This document shows, in pieces, positions 35,041 through 44,145 of a stretch of 64,000 nucleotides of DNA (the stretch's first letter is position 1; the number at the start of each line of letters is the position of its first letter). The DNA comes from Paenibacillus sp. USDA918EY (GTDB lineage Bacteria; Bacillota; Bacilli; Paenibacillales; Paenibacillaceae). The notes beneath the pieces were generated by a model that was not told the DNA's origin, ran no database searches, and saw nothing but the letters and a program-made list of their open reading frames with translations. The stretch spans positions 1 to 64,000 of the forward strand of contig NZ_WTWY01000019.1 of the NCBI RefSeq assembly GCF_009870825.1, written 5' to 3'. Both the position numbers and the translations under genes were made by a program.

Positions 35041-35865
35041 TTATTCATTCGTTTTTCGACGGTAAAGCCAAAATGCCAAAGTCATAAATACGAACATGAT
35101 CAATCCGAGCACGGCTAGCGAGGTGATCAGCACTGATACTTTCGACGTGCCGTGCATCAGTCCCCGGGCGGCTGAGGACGCCAAGCTGACAGGGTTGTAA
35201 GCGACGATCCGGCCCAGCCAATCCGGCATGGTGGACGTATCCGCAAACACGTTGCTGGTGAACATGAGCGGGTACAGCGCAATGTATGACATCGTGGTAA
35301 GGGTTTCTGTTTTTTTGACGACGATTCCGATGCAGGCAAAAATCCAGCTTAAGCTGAATGCATAAAACATGACGAAGGCAAACGCGAGAAGAAATCCGGC
35401 TATGCCGGCCTCCGGTCGAAAACCGAGCAGCAGGCCGAGCCCGAACGTCGTAAGGATGGCCGCCGCAAACGACAGCAGATGGATGGCCATCGTGCCGATC
35501 ATCGCCGCCGGCTGCCAGAAAGGAAGGGTCCTGAACCGGTTGAACACGCCCCGTTCGATATCGGTTTTGATCCCGATTCCGATATAAACGGTCATGGTGG
35601 TGACCGTATAGACCAGCATCCCCGGAAGCAGAAATTGCAGGTAATCGCCCGGCGATCCGGAGATGGCCCCTCCGAACAGATAAGTAAAAATCAACAAAAA
35701 AATCGCCGGAAAAACAACCGAATCGATCGCCAAATAATGAATTCTACCGATCGTTTTTCGCCAGGAGCGCCAGATGAAGGTCGACACGGCATGCATCGCG
35801 CTTGCTCTTTTCGGGCGTTCAGCCGCGTTCATGGTCGTTAAAAGCCTGGACGGCATCCGGTTCAT
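35041..35865 (-). CDS. ABC-2 type permease of a drug exporter (DrrB-like)
   Basis: 274 residues with six membrane helices. The ABC-2 signature segments are FPAIFLLIFTYLFGGAI, LLPGMLVYT, ERGVFNRFRTLPF and MSYIALYPLMFTSNVFADTSTMPDWLGRIVAYNPVS. The gene overlaps the ATPase stop by four bases (ATGA), so both are made together. It exports a hydrophobic compound or antibiotic, by analogy to DrrAB. Substrate unknown. Confidence 0.9.
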   Translation of the reverse strand: MNRMPSRLLTTMNAAERPKRASAMHAVSTFIWRSWRKTIGRIHYLAIDSVVFPAIFLLIFTYLFGGAISGSPGDYLQFLLPGMLVYTVTTMTVYIGIGIKTDIERGVFNRFRTLPFWQPAAMIGTMAIHLLSFAAAILTTFGLGLLLGFRPEAGIAGFLLAFAFVMFYAFSLSWIFACIGIVVKKTETLTTMSYIALYPLMFTSNVFADTSTMPDWLGRIVAYNPVSLASSAARGLMHGTSKVSVLITSLAVLGLIMFVFMTLAFWLYRRKTNE

Positions 35866-36836
35866 CGAATCCCCTCCTCTGCCGTTTCTTCTTGGACAGC
35901 CTTGCCGGTCAAAGCCAGGAAAACTTCATCAAGGCTGGGTTGGCCAAGCGAAAATTGAACCGTTCCGATGCCTTTCCCGGACAGTTCGGCAAGCGCCAAT
36001 GCCGCCAGCTCCGGGTTCGAGACGGACGCCGTAATCAAGGCGGGATCGTCATGGGTATGGACAGCCGTTCCGAGTACACGGTTCATTGCTTGTTCGGCGT
36101 CCGCCCGCTGCTCCGAATGGCTGAGCCGGACCTGAATCGTTCCCGATCCGATTGAAGCTTTCAGTTCACCCGGAGTCCCTTCCGCGATGACCGTTCCCCC
36201 GTCGATGACCGCAAGACGGTCGGCAAGCTGGTCGGCTTCCTCGAGATACTGGGTTGTGAGCAGCACCGTCGTCCCCCGTTTCACCAGAATCCGGACAATC
36301 TCCCACACGTCGTTTCGGCTCCGCGGATCCAATCCTGTCGTCGGTTCATCCAAAAACAGCAGATCCGGCGCCACAAGCATGGCTGCAGCGATATCCAGCC
36401 TTCGCCGCATGCCTCCCGAGTATTTGCCGGCTTCTCTGCCGGCAGCCTCGCGCAAACCGAAACCGTCCAGCAGTTCTTCGGCCCGGGCCTTGGCCGCTTG
36501 GGTTCCATACCCCGCAAGCCTTGCGAACAGCACAAGATTGTCGCGCCCGCTAAGCTCCTCATCCACCGCGGCGAATTGGCCGGTTAGCCCGATCCTTCGA
36601 CGAACGGCATCGGCTTCACGAACGACATCACGCCCGAAGATTCGTACGGTTCCCGCGCCCGGACGCAGAAGCGTGGACAAAATATGAACCAGCGTCGTTT
36701 TCCCGGCCCCGTTCGGACCAAGAATGCCGTATACCGTTCCCCGCTCCACGCTTAGATCCAAACCTTTCAACACTTCCCGCGTTCCATACGCTTTTCTTAA
36801 ACCTTGCACTTCAATGGCGTATTCCCTTTTTGCCAT
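35862..36836 (-). CDS. ABC transporter ATP-binding protein (DrrA-like)
   Basis: About 324 residues: Walker A GPNGAGKTT, Q-loop GLTGQFAAVDEELSGRDNL, signature YSGGMRRR, Walker B LLFLDEPTTGLDPRSR, H-loop LLTTQYLEEAD. A C-terminal DUF4162-like tail (IQVRLSHSEQRADAEQAMNRVLG) is typical for daunorubicin-resistance ATPases. The ATG at 36836 is preceded by GGGTGG; a GTG at 36881 would add 15 residues. A tandem-MerR regulator is divergent. Confidence 0.92.
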   Translation of the reverse strand: MAKREYAIEVQGLRKAYGTREVLKGLDLSVERGTVYGILGPNGAGKTTLVHILSTLLRPGAGTVRIFGRDVVREADAVRRRIGLTGQFAAVDEELSGRDNLVLFARLAGYGTQAAKARAEELLDGFGLREAAGREAGKYSGGMRRRLDIAAAMLVAPDLLFLDEPTTGLDPRSRNDVWEIVRILVKRGTTVLLTTQYLEEADQLADRLAVIDGGTVIAEGTPGELKASIGSGTIQVRLSHSEQRADAEQAMNRVLGTAVHTHDDPALITASVSNPELAALALAELSGKGIGTVQFSLGQPSLDEVFLALTGKAVQEETAEEGIR

Positions 36837-37067
36837 CGTTCCACCCGCTTTCTTTTTGGTTGTGTTTTTGTTGCTTTTCACTGAAAATCCGACTTACAAC
36901 CAAATTTTATAACACTCATGCAAATGCGAAGGTTTATGTTATTTTCTTTTGCATTCAAGCATATTTGATCAACAAAGTTTGACATGTCGCTTGAAGGTTT
37001 TGGTGAAGAGTTTGCTTTTCCGGAATCCATTTGGTAGTATAAATCCAATTCATGGGAGGGATGGGGA

Positions 37068-37850
37068 ATGCGCTATTACAAGCCGATCGAAATTGCCAGG
37101 GAGCTATTCATCAGTACAAGCGCTCTGCGGCATTATGAATCCTGGGGGGTTGTACCCGCTCCCGAACGTTCGAAACACGGTTACCGCCTTTACACACAGG
37201 TCCACTTGGCTTATTTTCGGTGCCTGCGGTCGATGTTTTACGGATTTGGCGTGGGCATCACCTGCAAAGTCCTGCGGCTGATTCAGACAGGCGACATGAA
37301 TGAAGCCTTCTGGCTTGTCAATGAGGAACAGGCGCGGCTGCAACACGAAAAATCGGTTGCGGAGCAGACGCTCGACTTGCTGCAAAACCCCGATCTTCCG
37401 CTTGTCCCTAACGGCAAAATAAAAAACCGCATGACGATCGGCGAAGCCGCGGCGCTTGCCGGCGTGCAGCCTTCAGCCATCCGGCACTGGGAAAAGGAAG
37501 GGCTGATTACGCCCGTGCGTGACCCGGAAAATGGCTACAGGCTGTTCACCCCCGTGCATATCAGGCAAATTTTATTGATACGGACCTTGCGGAAGACGGT
37601 CTATTTCTTGGAGAACATGAGGGAGATCGTGCATGCCGTCGAGCATCAAAGCCTCGAAAAAGCGAAAAAAGTAACGCTGGAGGCGTTATCGAGCATCCAT
37701 GACCGCAACCGGAAGCAATTTTACGGCGTTCATCTGCTGGTCGAACTTTGCATCGAAGTCGGCCTGATCGATCCGAAGGAATATCAAAAAAATATTTGGT
37801 ACGATTATTACAACAAAACGGAACAGGATTCTCCCGTAAGCGAAAGTTAA
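37068..37850 (+). CDS. Regulator with two MerR-type HTH domains
   Basis: 260 residues with two MerR domains in one chain. Domain 1 (about 1-70): YYKPIEIARELFISTSALRHYESWGVVPAPERSKHGYRLYTQVHLAYF. Domain 2 (about 120-190): MTIGEAAALAGVQPSAIRHWEKEGLITPVRDPENGYRLFTPVHIRQIL. The C-terminal 70 residues are helical with no known effector fold. MerR proteins normally dimerise through a coiled coil to bring two HTHs to a 19-bp spacer promoter; here one monomer could do so or bind two sites. GGGAGGGATGGGGA precedes the ATG. It is divergent from the DrrAB-like genes, the probable target. Confidence 0.87.
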   Translation: MRYYKPIEIARELFISTSALRHYESWGVVPAPERSKHGYRLYTQVHLAYFRCLRSMFYGFGVGITCKVLRLIQTGDMNEAFWLVNEEQARLQHEKSVAEQTLDLLQNPDLPLVPNGKIKNRMTIGEAAALAGVQPSAIRHWEKEGLITPVRDPENGYRLFTPVHIRQILLIRTLRKTVYFLENMREIVHAVEHQSLEKAKKVTLEALSSIHDRNRKQFYGVHLLVELCIEVGLIDPKEYQKNIWYDYYNKTEQDSPVSES

Positions 37851-37941
37851 AGCCCGAATGACAATCCCATTTCCTCCGCGCCAGAATAGTGTTTTGTTTT
37901 CCATAAAAAATAAGAAACTCTCCAGCGGCCGAAAATGCAAA

Positions 37942-37959
37942 AAGCCCGGGTTCGGGCTT
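37942..37959 (-). terminator. Intrinsic terminator after the comB gene
   Basis: AAGCCCG and CGGGCTT form a 7-bp stem around GGTT. On the minus strand TTTTTGC follows. It lies just after the comB stop. Confidence 0.8.
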
Positions 37960-37961
37960 CC

Positions 37962-38669
37962 TTATATCCCGCCATCCCCGGTCGGGACCTTTTCGATGAT
38001 GGGCGCGCCGCCGACCACCCGTACTTTCATGACAAAATCCGAAGGCAGTTCCTGAACGCAACAGGAGATGTCTTCTTTTAAAAATTCCGGCTGCTCGCGA
38101 TCATAAAATTTCTGCGCCGCTTCCGATCCGCGGATCCGTTTTATCGTGCGCTCTGCGGATATCGGGTTTGCACCTTCCAGAATCCCCGATATATACTGCG
38201 CGCAAGCCAAATCGTCATCTCCCGTCGGATGCGAGGCGATCAAATGGATCGTCAGGTCATCATATTTCCATAGGTTCCGCTTGATGAACTCCGCCGTCGT
38301 TCTGGCATTGGTAAACCCCGTAACGAAAACATGCTCCGCATGTAATGCGTTTAAAGTCGCGGCGACGCCGTTTGTCGTCTTTTGGATCATATATTTTCCT
38401 TCGAAATCGAACGTTTGCAATCGTGCCGGCGAATTGTCGAGCTCGAACCCCGGGATCGGAAGCCCCCGGATCTCTCCGGCCAACAGAAACGCGGGATTGC
38501 GTTTTTTCAGGAGGAAAGCCTCGTCTACCGTACCTGCCAGCACGATTCCCCTCAGACCGCGCCGAAACGCATAGTGCGCCACGGTAAAAGCCCGGATCAC
38601 GTCAATGACAACATTGATATGCGAAGCTTCGAGGGTATGCTTGTGTCCTTGAACAATCCGAATCGGCAT
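37962..38669 (-). CDS. comB: 2-phosphosulfolactate phosphatase (ComB/YitC family)
   Basis: 235 residues. The enzyme removes phosphate from 2-phosphosulfolactate to give 3-sulfolactate, the second step of the ComA/ComB route. Family markers are INVVIDVIRAFTVAHYAF near the N-terminus, LLAGEIRGLPIPGFELDNSPA, and KTTNGVAATLNAL in the middle. It has GAAAGGGGATGTCAC before its ATG. The phosphosulfolactate synthase gene and an MFS gene lie across the divergent promoter region. In Bacillus the homologous yit genes serve sulfolactate accumulation in spores; here it may be the same or export. Assignment is good, metal ligands not traced. Confidence 0.85.
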   Translation of the reverse strand: MPIRIVQGHKHTLEASHINVVIDVIRAFTVAHYAFRRGLRGIVLAGTVDEAFLLKKRNPAFLLAGEIRGLPIPGFELDNSPARLQTFDFEGKYMIQKTTNGVAATLNALHAEHVFVTGFTNARTTAEFIKRNLWKYDDLTIHLIASHPTGDDDLACAQYISGILEGANPISAERTIKRIRGSEAAQKFYDREQPEFLKEDISCCVQELPSDFVMKVRVVGGAPIIEKVPTGDGGI

Positions 38670-38849
38670 GTGACATCCCCTTTCACCAAACTGTACCGAA
38701 GTGTCTTAATACAACCAGTATATTGGCCTATGGAGAAGAGGTGATTTATTTTTGGCCGCAGCCTTGCATGGAATGTTAATTTTCGCATGCGGCAATACTA
38801 ACCGGGATGGCGCGAGCTTTTGTGAAAATACGGTCCGAGGAGCGGAATC

Positions 38850-40157
38850 ATGGAAAAGACAAAATCACGCAAACTGAACATCAGCTTCGAAAGCGATATC
38901 GACTTGTCTTTAAATGAGAGCATCGAAAACGAAAAATCGGAAGCGAAGCAATCCCAAACCGGCGGCTCCAAAGGGCAAATATGGGAGTTCATCGCGCTTG
39001 CCACCATTCCGATCGTGCTCGTTTTCGGCAACTCCATGCTGGTTCCGGGGCTTCCCCAAATGCAGAAGGAGCTTGGCATCAGCAAATTTCAAAGCAGCTT
39101 GATCATTTCCATTTTTTCCTTGGCGGCAGGCTTGTTCATCCCGCTGATCGGGTATTTGTCGGATCGGTTCGGACGCAAGGTCGTCATCATTCCTGCGCTG
39201 ATCATCTACGGTGCAGCCGGTATCCTCGCCGGTTTCGGCGCGATTTGGGACTCCTATACCGTCATTATCGTCGCAAGAGCAATTCAAGGTTTTGCCGCTG
39301 CCGGAACCGCTCCCATAGCCATGGCACTCGTCGGAGATTTGTATGAAGGCGGGACGGAAAGCAAGGCGCTTGGCCTCATCGAAGCATCCAACGGCGCAGG
39401 CAAAGTACTCAGCCCGATTATCGGTTCATTGCTGATGTTGATTGTTTGGTACGCCTCATTTTTCGCGTTTCCCGTGTTCTGCGCGTTATCGCTGGTTGCC
39501 GTCATTTTTTTGATCAAAGAACGAAAGCGCAGCCAGAAACAGGAATTGAAGCAGTATCTCGGCAAAATCAAGGACATTTTCAAAAAAAAGGGCCGGTGGC
39601 TCGTCACTTCTTTTTTTGCCGGCTCGCTGGGGCTTTTTATTTTATTCGGCGTGCTTTTTTATTTATCCAACATCCTCGAAGACAAGCCGTACCATATCGA
39701 CGGCGTCTTAAAGGGGTTGATTCTGGCCATTCCGCTTCTAGGGATGGTTATTACTTCCTACACGACCGGCAGCGTGATCAAGAAAAAAGGCCTGCTGATC
39801 CGCTTGCTGATGAATATCGGGTTGCTGGCGATGACCGTTTCGCTGGCCGCTACCCTCTTTTTCCTGAAAAACATTTACGTGTTCATCGGCTTGCTGACGA
39901 TCAGCAGCATTGGGACAGGCTTACTCCTTCCTTGCTTGAATACGATCATTACCGGCGCAGTCGAAAAAAGCGAGCGCGGCATGATCACGTCCCTTTACAA
40001 CAGCTTGCGGTTTTTGGGGGTTGCCATTGGCCCTCCATTATTCGGGTGGATGATGGACAAATCCGATAAAGTGGTGTTTATTACGGTGTCTTCTCTCTCT
40101 TTGATTACTTTGGGATGCGTGTTCTTCTTGATTAAACCTCCCCGGAAGGTCGGCTGA
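38850..40157 (+). CDS. MFS transporter in the sulfolactate locus (YitG/Blt-like)
   Basis: 435 residues. The first 45 are cytoplasmic, charged and low in complexity (SFESDIDLSLNESIENEKSEAKQ), then 12 membrane helices beginning FIALATIPIVLVFGNSMLVPGLPQMQKELGIS. The A motif is GYLSDRFGRKVVI, and the C motif is near GAGKVLSPIIGS. CCGAGGAGCGGAATC precedes the ATG. Placed between the comB and comA genes, it may export sulfolactate or a related organosulfonate, by analogy with the MFS gene in the Bacillus yit cluster. Substrate is inference. Confidence 0.85.
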   Translation: MEKTKSRKLNISFESDIDLSLNESIENEKSEAKQSQTGGSKGQIWEFIALATIPIVLVFGNSMLVPGLPQMQKELGISKFQSSLIISIFSLAAGLFIPLIGYLSDRFGRKVVIIPALIIYGAAGILAGFGAIWDSYTVIIVARAIQGFAAAGTAPIAMALVGDLYEGGTESKALGLIEASNGAGKVLSPIIGSLLMLIVWYASFFAFPVFCALSLVAVIFLIKERKRSQKQELKQYLGKIKDIFKKKGRWLVTSFFAGSLGLFILFGVLFYLSNILEDKPYHIDGVLKGLILAIPLLGMVITSYTTGSVIKKKGLLIRLLMNIGLLAMTVSLAATLFFLKNIYVFIGLLTISSIGTGLLLPCLNTIITGAVEKSERGMITSLYNSLRFLGVAIGPPLFGWMMDKSDKVVFITVSSLSLITLGCVFFLIKPPRKVG

Positions 40158-40268
40158 TCCGGCTGTTCATTCATGGATTGGGATGGGCACCTGCCGTCCT
40201 TCATGCGCATAATATACCAGTGTCATTTCGATGAAACGACAATTCCAACAGAATTGAGGAGATCCTGA

Positions 40269-41141
40269 ATGAACAATTCCCTGCGTGCAGTTTGGCCCAT
40301 GGAGTTATGCGACCCGAGCGGGCTGCGCGAACATTCCGAAACGGAGAGAAGTTGCCGGGAAAATGTAGGGGACGCAAACCACGGCATCACGATGGTCATT
40401 GACAAAGGTTTGGGCAGAAACGCGTTTTCCGACCTGATTGAAACCGCCTCGGATTACATCAGCTGCATTAAATTCGGTTTTGGAACGGCCCCGCTTTATA
40501 AAACGGAAATTTTGATGCACAAAATCCATCTGGCCAAGCAAAACGGAATCATGGTCATGCCGGGCGGAACTCTGCTTGAAACGGCCGTGCAGCAGGATCA
40601 GGTTTCGGGCTTTTTCAAAACGATATGCAGCCTCGGCTTCAACGCCGTCGAAGTGTCCGACGGGACGATCGAGCTTCCCCGCAATAAACGAACGGAGCTG
40701 ATCAAGGAAGGAAAACAGCTCGGTCTCCGGGTATTGACGGAATATGGGAAAAAGTTGTCCGGCTCCCTGATCGATGCCGCCAGGCTTGCGGAAACGATGG
40801 AATCCGATTTGGCTGCAGGCGCCGAATTTTTGACGGTGGAAGCCCGCGAATCGGGCGTCGGCGTCGGCGTGTTCGACAATAATGGCGATTGCAAGGAAAA
40901 AGTGATCGACGATATCATGGAGTTTGTGCCGGAACCAAACCGGCTGATCTGGGAGGCGCCGCTCAAGCAGCAACAGGCGATGTTCCTCCGTAAATTCGGA
41001 TCCAACGTGCATTTGGGGAATATCCCGCCCGGCGAAGTTTTTGCCCTGGAAGCGATGCGCCGCGGACTTCGCCAGGATACGTTTGAATTAGGGTTAAAAG
41101 AGAAGGCTGCCACTGCCGAAGAGTTTTTTTACATGATTTAG
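40269..41141 (+). CDS. comA: Phosphosulfolactate synthase (ComA/YitD family)
   Basis: 290 residues. It adds sulfite to phosphoenolpyruvate to make 2-phosphosulfolactate. The TIM-barrel opens with GITMVIDKGLGRNAFSDLIETASDYISCIKFGFGTAPLY and continues with GIMVMPGGTLLE, FNAVEVSDGTIELP, EYGKK, and LTVEARESGVGVGVFD near the C-terminal strands. All are strong ComA signatures. About 37 extra residues at the N-terminus (MNNSLRAVWPMELCDPSG...) precede the barrel. The name ComA here means coenzyme M pathway and is unrelated to the competence regulator. It probably works with ComB to make 3-sulfolactate. Confidence 0.9.
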   Translation: MNNSLRAVWPMELCDPSGLREHSETERSCRENVGDANHGITMVIDKGLGRNAFSDLIETASDYISCIKFGFGTAPLYKTEILMHKIHLAKQNGIMVMPGGTLLETAVQQDQVSGFFKTICSLGFNAVEVSDGTIELPRNKRTELIKEGKQLGLRVLTEYGKKLSGSLIDAARLAETMESDLAAGAEFLTVEARESGVGVGVFDNNGDCKEKVIDDIMEFVPEPNRLIWEAPLKQQQAMFLRKFGSNVHLGNIPPGEVFALEAMRRGLRQDTFELGLKEKAATAEEFFYMI

Positions 41142-41177
41142 TCAGCCTTTCCATACCTACCGGCTTCGCGGTTCACG

Positions 41178-41378
41178 TCAGTTTTTGAAAGAAAGCCCCT
41201 CTTCCGCCAATGCAGCCCGTAGTTTAGGCATCGATGCCGGCCCCATGCCGTGAAACTCCAAAATTTCTTTTTCGCTGTATTCAGCCAATTTTTTCAATGA
41301 GGTGATTCCATTATTTTCGAGCGCCCTTCTTGCCGGTGCTGATAGAACCGAAAGAAAATCTCCTTTTGATGTCGACAT
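41178..41378 (-). CDS. Small RNA polymerase alpha-CTD-like HhH protein
   Basis: 66 residues: LSAPARRALENNGITSLKKLAEYSEKEILEFHGMGPASMPKLRAALAEEGLSF. This is the helix-hairpin-helix fold of the RNA polymerase alpha C-terminal domain, here alone. Similar small proteins are common in Bacillus and Paenibacillus; their role is unknown. It ends close to the convergent comA gene. Confidence 0.8.
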   Translation of the reverse strand: MSTSKGDFLSVLSAPARRALENNGITSLKKLAEYSEKEILEFHGMGPASMPKLRAALAEEGLSFKN

Positions 41379-41499
41379 GATCCATTTTCCCCTTCCCTTT
41401 GGGTAGATTTATTATTTTGTATACATTCGCTGAATGCTTCGGCAAATCCTATCTCATTCAAAAAATTGATATGCTTCATTTTCTTGATCATAGAAAAAA

Positions 41500-41519
41500 G
41501 GCTGCTTTACGGGCAGCCT
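41500..41519 (-). terminator. Intrinsic terminator after the VOC gene
   Basis: AGGCTGC and GCAGCCT pair around TTTACG; on the minus strand TTTTTTC follows. It lies about 55 bp after the VOC stop. Confidence 0.75.
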
Positions 41520-41572
41520 ATTCTTCATGCGGATGACATGTTGTGGCGGAATCGTTTTATTTTCGAACCGAT

Positions 41573-41995
41573 TTATTTCATTCGTTGCCGGATCGGATGG
41601 TCTTCGTTCAACTGCAACAAATCCCATAGGTTCCCATATAGGTCTTTAAACACTGCAACCATTCCATACGGCTGTTCTTTGGGCTCTCTGACAAATTCAA
41701 TTCCATTGGATGTCATCTCGTTATAATCTCTCCAAAAATCATCCGTGTAAAGAAATAAAAACACCCTTCCGCCGGATTGATTCCCTATAAATGCTTCTTG
41801 CTCCGGTTTCGAGGCTTTTGCCAGCAAAATGGTCGTACCTGAGGAGCCTGGAGGAGATACGACGACCCATCTCTTATCTTGTTCAGGCTGGTACGTATCC
41901 TCAATTAATTCAAAATGGAGCTTTTTAGTATAAAAATCGATGGCTTCATCATAATCCTTAACTACAAGTGCAATGTGGACTATGGATTGAATCAT
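41573..41995 (-). CDS. VOC (glyoxalase/bleomycin resistance) family protein
   Basis: 140 residues with the paired beta-alpha-beta-beta-beta units of VOC proteins: IVHIALVVKDYDEAIDFYTKKLHFEL, ERRVFLFLYTDD-like middle and MVAVFKDLYGNLWDLLQ with the metal-ligand Glu/His positions (His7, and a D or E in DLYGN). Could be a glyoxalase, dioxygenase or antibiotic-binding protein; not resolvable. GGAGGAGAAG precedes the ATG. Confidence 0.85.
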   Translation of the reverse strand: MIQSIVHIALVVKDYDEAIDFYTKKLHFELIEDTYQPEQDKRWVVVSPPGSSGTTILLAKASKPEQEAFIGNQSGGRVFLFLYTDDFWRDYNEMTSNGIEFVREPKEQPYGMVAVFKDLYGNLWDLLQLNEDHPIRQRMK

Positions 41996-42043
41996 TTCAT
42001 CTTCTCCTCCGGTTCCCGATTTGCATTTAAAATGTGCTGCATC

Positions 42044-42475
42044 CTAAATGTCTTTCGTCACATCAATCCACTTATTTACAACTTGCTTTAGGCTTTCCTT
42101 TTTTAGTTCTATTTCATCTAATGACCTGAATCTAATTGCAGCCCGATCCCCGGCCAACCATTCCAAGAGCTCTGTCGAGTCTTCAAAGAGCGGTTTTCCT
42201 TTAGCATGCTCGGTAACTTTCGAACCACAATGAAAAATGAGCCGAAACCCTTCTTTCCCATGTAAGTTAAAAGTTATTCGGTCGTCGCCATGAATAAAAT
42301 AGCTCGGCGCATTCCATTTCATGTGTTCTGACAGCTGGTCATTAGCTTCTCGAATGATGTTTCTTACATATTCAATTTCAGGCTTTAATGGATGGTTAAG
42401 TTCGCTTAGAAATTTTTCTGCTTGTTCTTGCCCGGTCAGTTTTTTGGTTTTATTGTTATCCTTTTTGGCTGTCAT
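42044..42475 (-). CDS. DUF1801 family protein
   Basis: 143 residues. After a lysine-rich start, LNHPLKPEIEYVRNIIREAND, EHMKWNAPSYFIHG and GFRLIFHCGSKV are typical of DUF1801/YdhG-like proteins, whose fold binds ligands in some frataxin-like members. Function unknown. It has a good Shine-Dalgarno site (GGGGGAGGAAAAA). Confidence 0.8.
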   Translation of the reverse strand: MTAKKDNNKTKKLTGQEQAEKFLSELNHPLKPEIEYVRNIIREANDQLSEHMKWNAPSYFIHGDDRITFNLHGKEGFRLIFHCGSKVTEHAKGKPLFEDSTELLEWLAGDRAAIRFRSLDEIELKKESLKQVVNKWIDVTKDI

Positions 42476-42528
42476 TTTTTCCTCCCCCTATAAAGATGAT
42501 TTAATTTATGGTTCCCTTTAAAGAATAT

Positions 42529-44016
42529 TTACTTTATTTCACTTGGTCTAACTAACTTATTATTTTTATACATCCCAAAAAATATTTTCGTGTCAATATC
42601 CAAATTGTCTCTGCATTCATATAGGATCTTATACTCTTCTTGCGTAAGTTCTTTAAAATGCCGTTGAACTAAATTGTTAAGTATCTCATCAAATTTTTTC
42701 CCCGTCTCTTCACCATGTACAGAAAAAAATAATCGTTCGTAGAGACCAGTAATTTCACTAAATGAACCATTATTATATTCTTCCTCAATCAACCTATAAA
42801 CTCTTTCTAATATCTCTTCTTTTTTGATATTCAGCGAAATATACTCCTGGTTGACTAAATATGAAATACCCTCCAATACGGCATAATCCACGTCATTATT
42901 CAGAATATAACTATGCTCAGACTTCTTACCTAAAATTTTCGGAATATTTTTGTTGTTATTTAGTACTGAAATCTCATTGTTATGAATACAATCAGAAATC
43001 ACAATCGCCGGTAATACAAACGCATATTGGGACGGAATTTTATTCTTTTTGGAAATAAGATCGCAATCCATATCACACACCGATTCGTCTAATCCTTCAA
43101 TTGCACATATGAAAGCAATATCATCTTCGTACACATTATATCTTCCGCATTTTTTGCATTTTATGACAGACATTTTCATATTACAGCTTATACACATGCC
43201 AGTCGAAGCATTATTGTTATTTTCCATATTTAAACTATCATATAGTACTGATTTATTCTCTTTGCAAGCCGGACATCTTAATAGCACTGCATCTTGATCG
43301 TCGGATTCGCATAGAATACACTTTCCAATCTCTTTGATCCATGACGTTTCATGACAGTAGATACATCTTCCAATCGTGATCTCGCCTTTATTTTTCAACG
43401 TATCAGCTATATTCAGCATCACTTTTTTGTATTCGTCCATAGAACGGATTTTTTCAAACTTCTTCGTACCCACATATACTTTTATAAAATCACTCGGAGC
43501 CAAATAATCCAAGGATTCTACTGAGTATCCTTCATACAAAAGGGGGAAAACAATTTTAAAAATGATATAAATAAAGTTTTCTTTCGCATTCGAAATTTCA
43601 TTGGAGGTAAAATGATAAGAAAAGTGTAGAAGTCTGTTTCTTATTTTTTGGAATTGCTCCATCTTTTCTATTTCTTCATTTTTATTGAATTTAAAGATGG
43701 GAATATGTTTTATATGATTTTTAAGTCTTTCAAATGAGTCCACCTTTAGTGCATTTTTCAGGAACTCCTCATAGATCTCATCTATAGTATGATTTTTATA
43801 TTTTTCGGTCAGGATCTTCTTTATTGATATTTTCCCCATATTGTATGCAATTGCATATTTTAATGAGAGTTCCACGGTCATCTGTATTAATACGGATGTC
43901 TTAACAACATTATTCATTTCACTAAAATCTGAAACTATTATTTCATCAATGGATATATTTAAAAACCTAATGGCATTTTGAAAGATCGCGTCTAACATTA
44001 CCTCTTCTTTGTTCAA
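42529..44016 (-). CDS. HEPN-like protein with multiple zinc ribbons, function unknown
   Basis: 495 residues, AT-rich compared with neighbours. The N-terminal 200 residues are helical and hold IRNRLLHFSYHF (R126 to H131), an R-x4-H pattern as in HEPN RNases and their relatives. Residues about 215-320 carry at least five CxxC motifs (CIYC, CILC, CPAC, CISC, CKKC), so two or three stacked zinc ribbons. The C-terminal 170 residues are helical with no match I can name. HEPN plus zinc ribbons suggests RNA binding or cleavage in defence or stress, but this is inference from motifs. It stands alone at the edge of the palindrome-separated gene region. Confidence 0.6.
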   Translation of the reverse strand: MNKEEVMLDAIFQNAIRFLNISIDEIIVSDFSEMNNVVKTSVLIQMTVELSLKYAIAYNMGKISIKKILTEKYKNHTIDEIYEEFLKNALKVDSFERLKNHIKHIPIFKFNKNEEIEKMEQFQKIRNRLLHFSYHFTSNEISNAKENFIYIIFKIVFPLLYEGYSVESLDYLAPSDFIKVYVGTKKFEKIRSMDEYKKVMLNIADTLKNKGEITIGRCIYCHETSWIKEIGKCILCESDDQDAVLLRCPACKENKSVLYDSLNMENNNNASTGMCISCNMKMSVIKCKKCGRYNVYEDDIAFICAIEGLDESVCDMDCDLISKKNKIPSQYAFVLPAIVISDCIHNNEISVLNNNKNIPKILGKKSEHSYILNNDVDYAVLEGISYLVNQEYISLNIKKEEILERVYRLIEEEYNNGSFSEITGLYERLFFSVHGEETGKKFDEILNNLVQRHFKELTQEEYKILYECRDNLDIDTKIFFGMYKNNKLVRPSEIK

Positions 44017-44145
44017 TTTTCCAAGTTCCCCTTTTTCTTCATATCCTTTTAGTGCAATGCTTCATCAACGCAGATGGTTATGATTTCTTTATACTTATCA
44101 CTGTCAAGCTCCTGAAATGTCTATTCGAGGACTTACAAATGTTAT

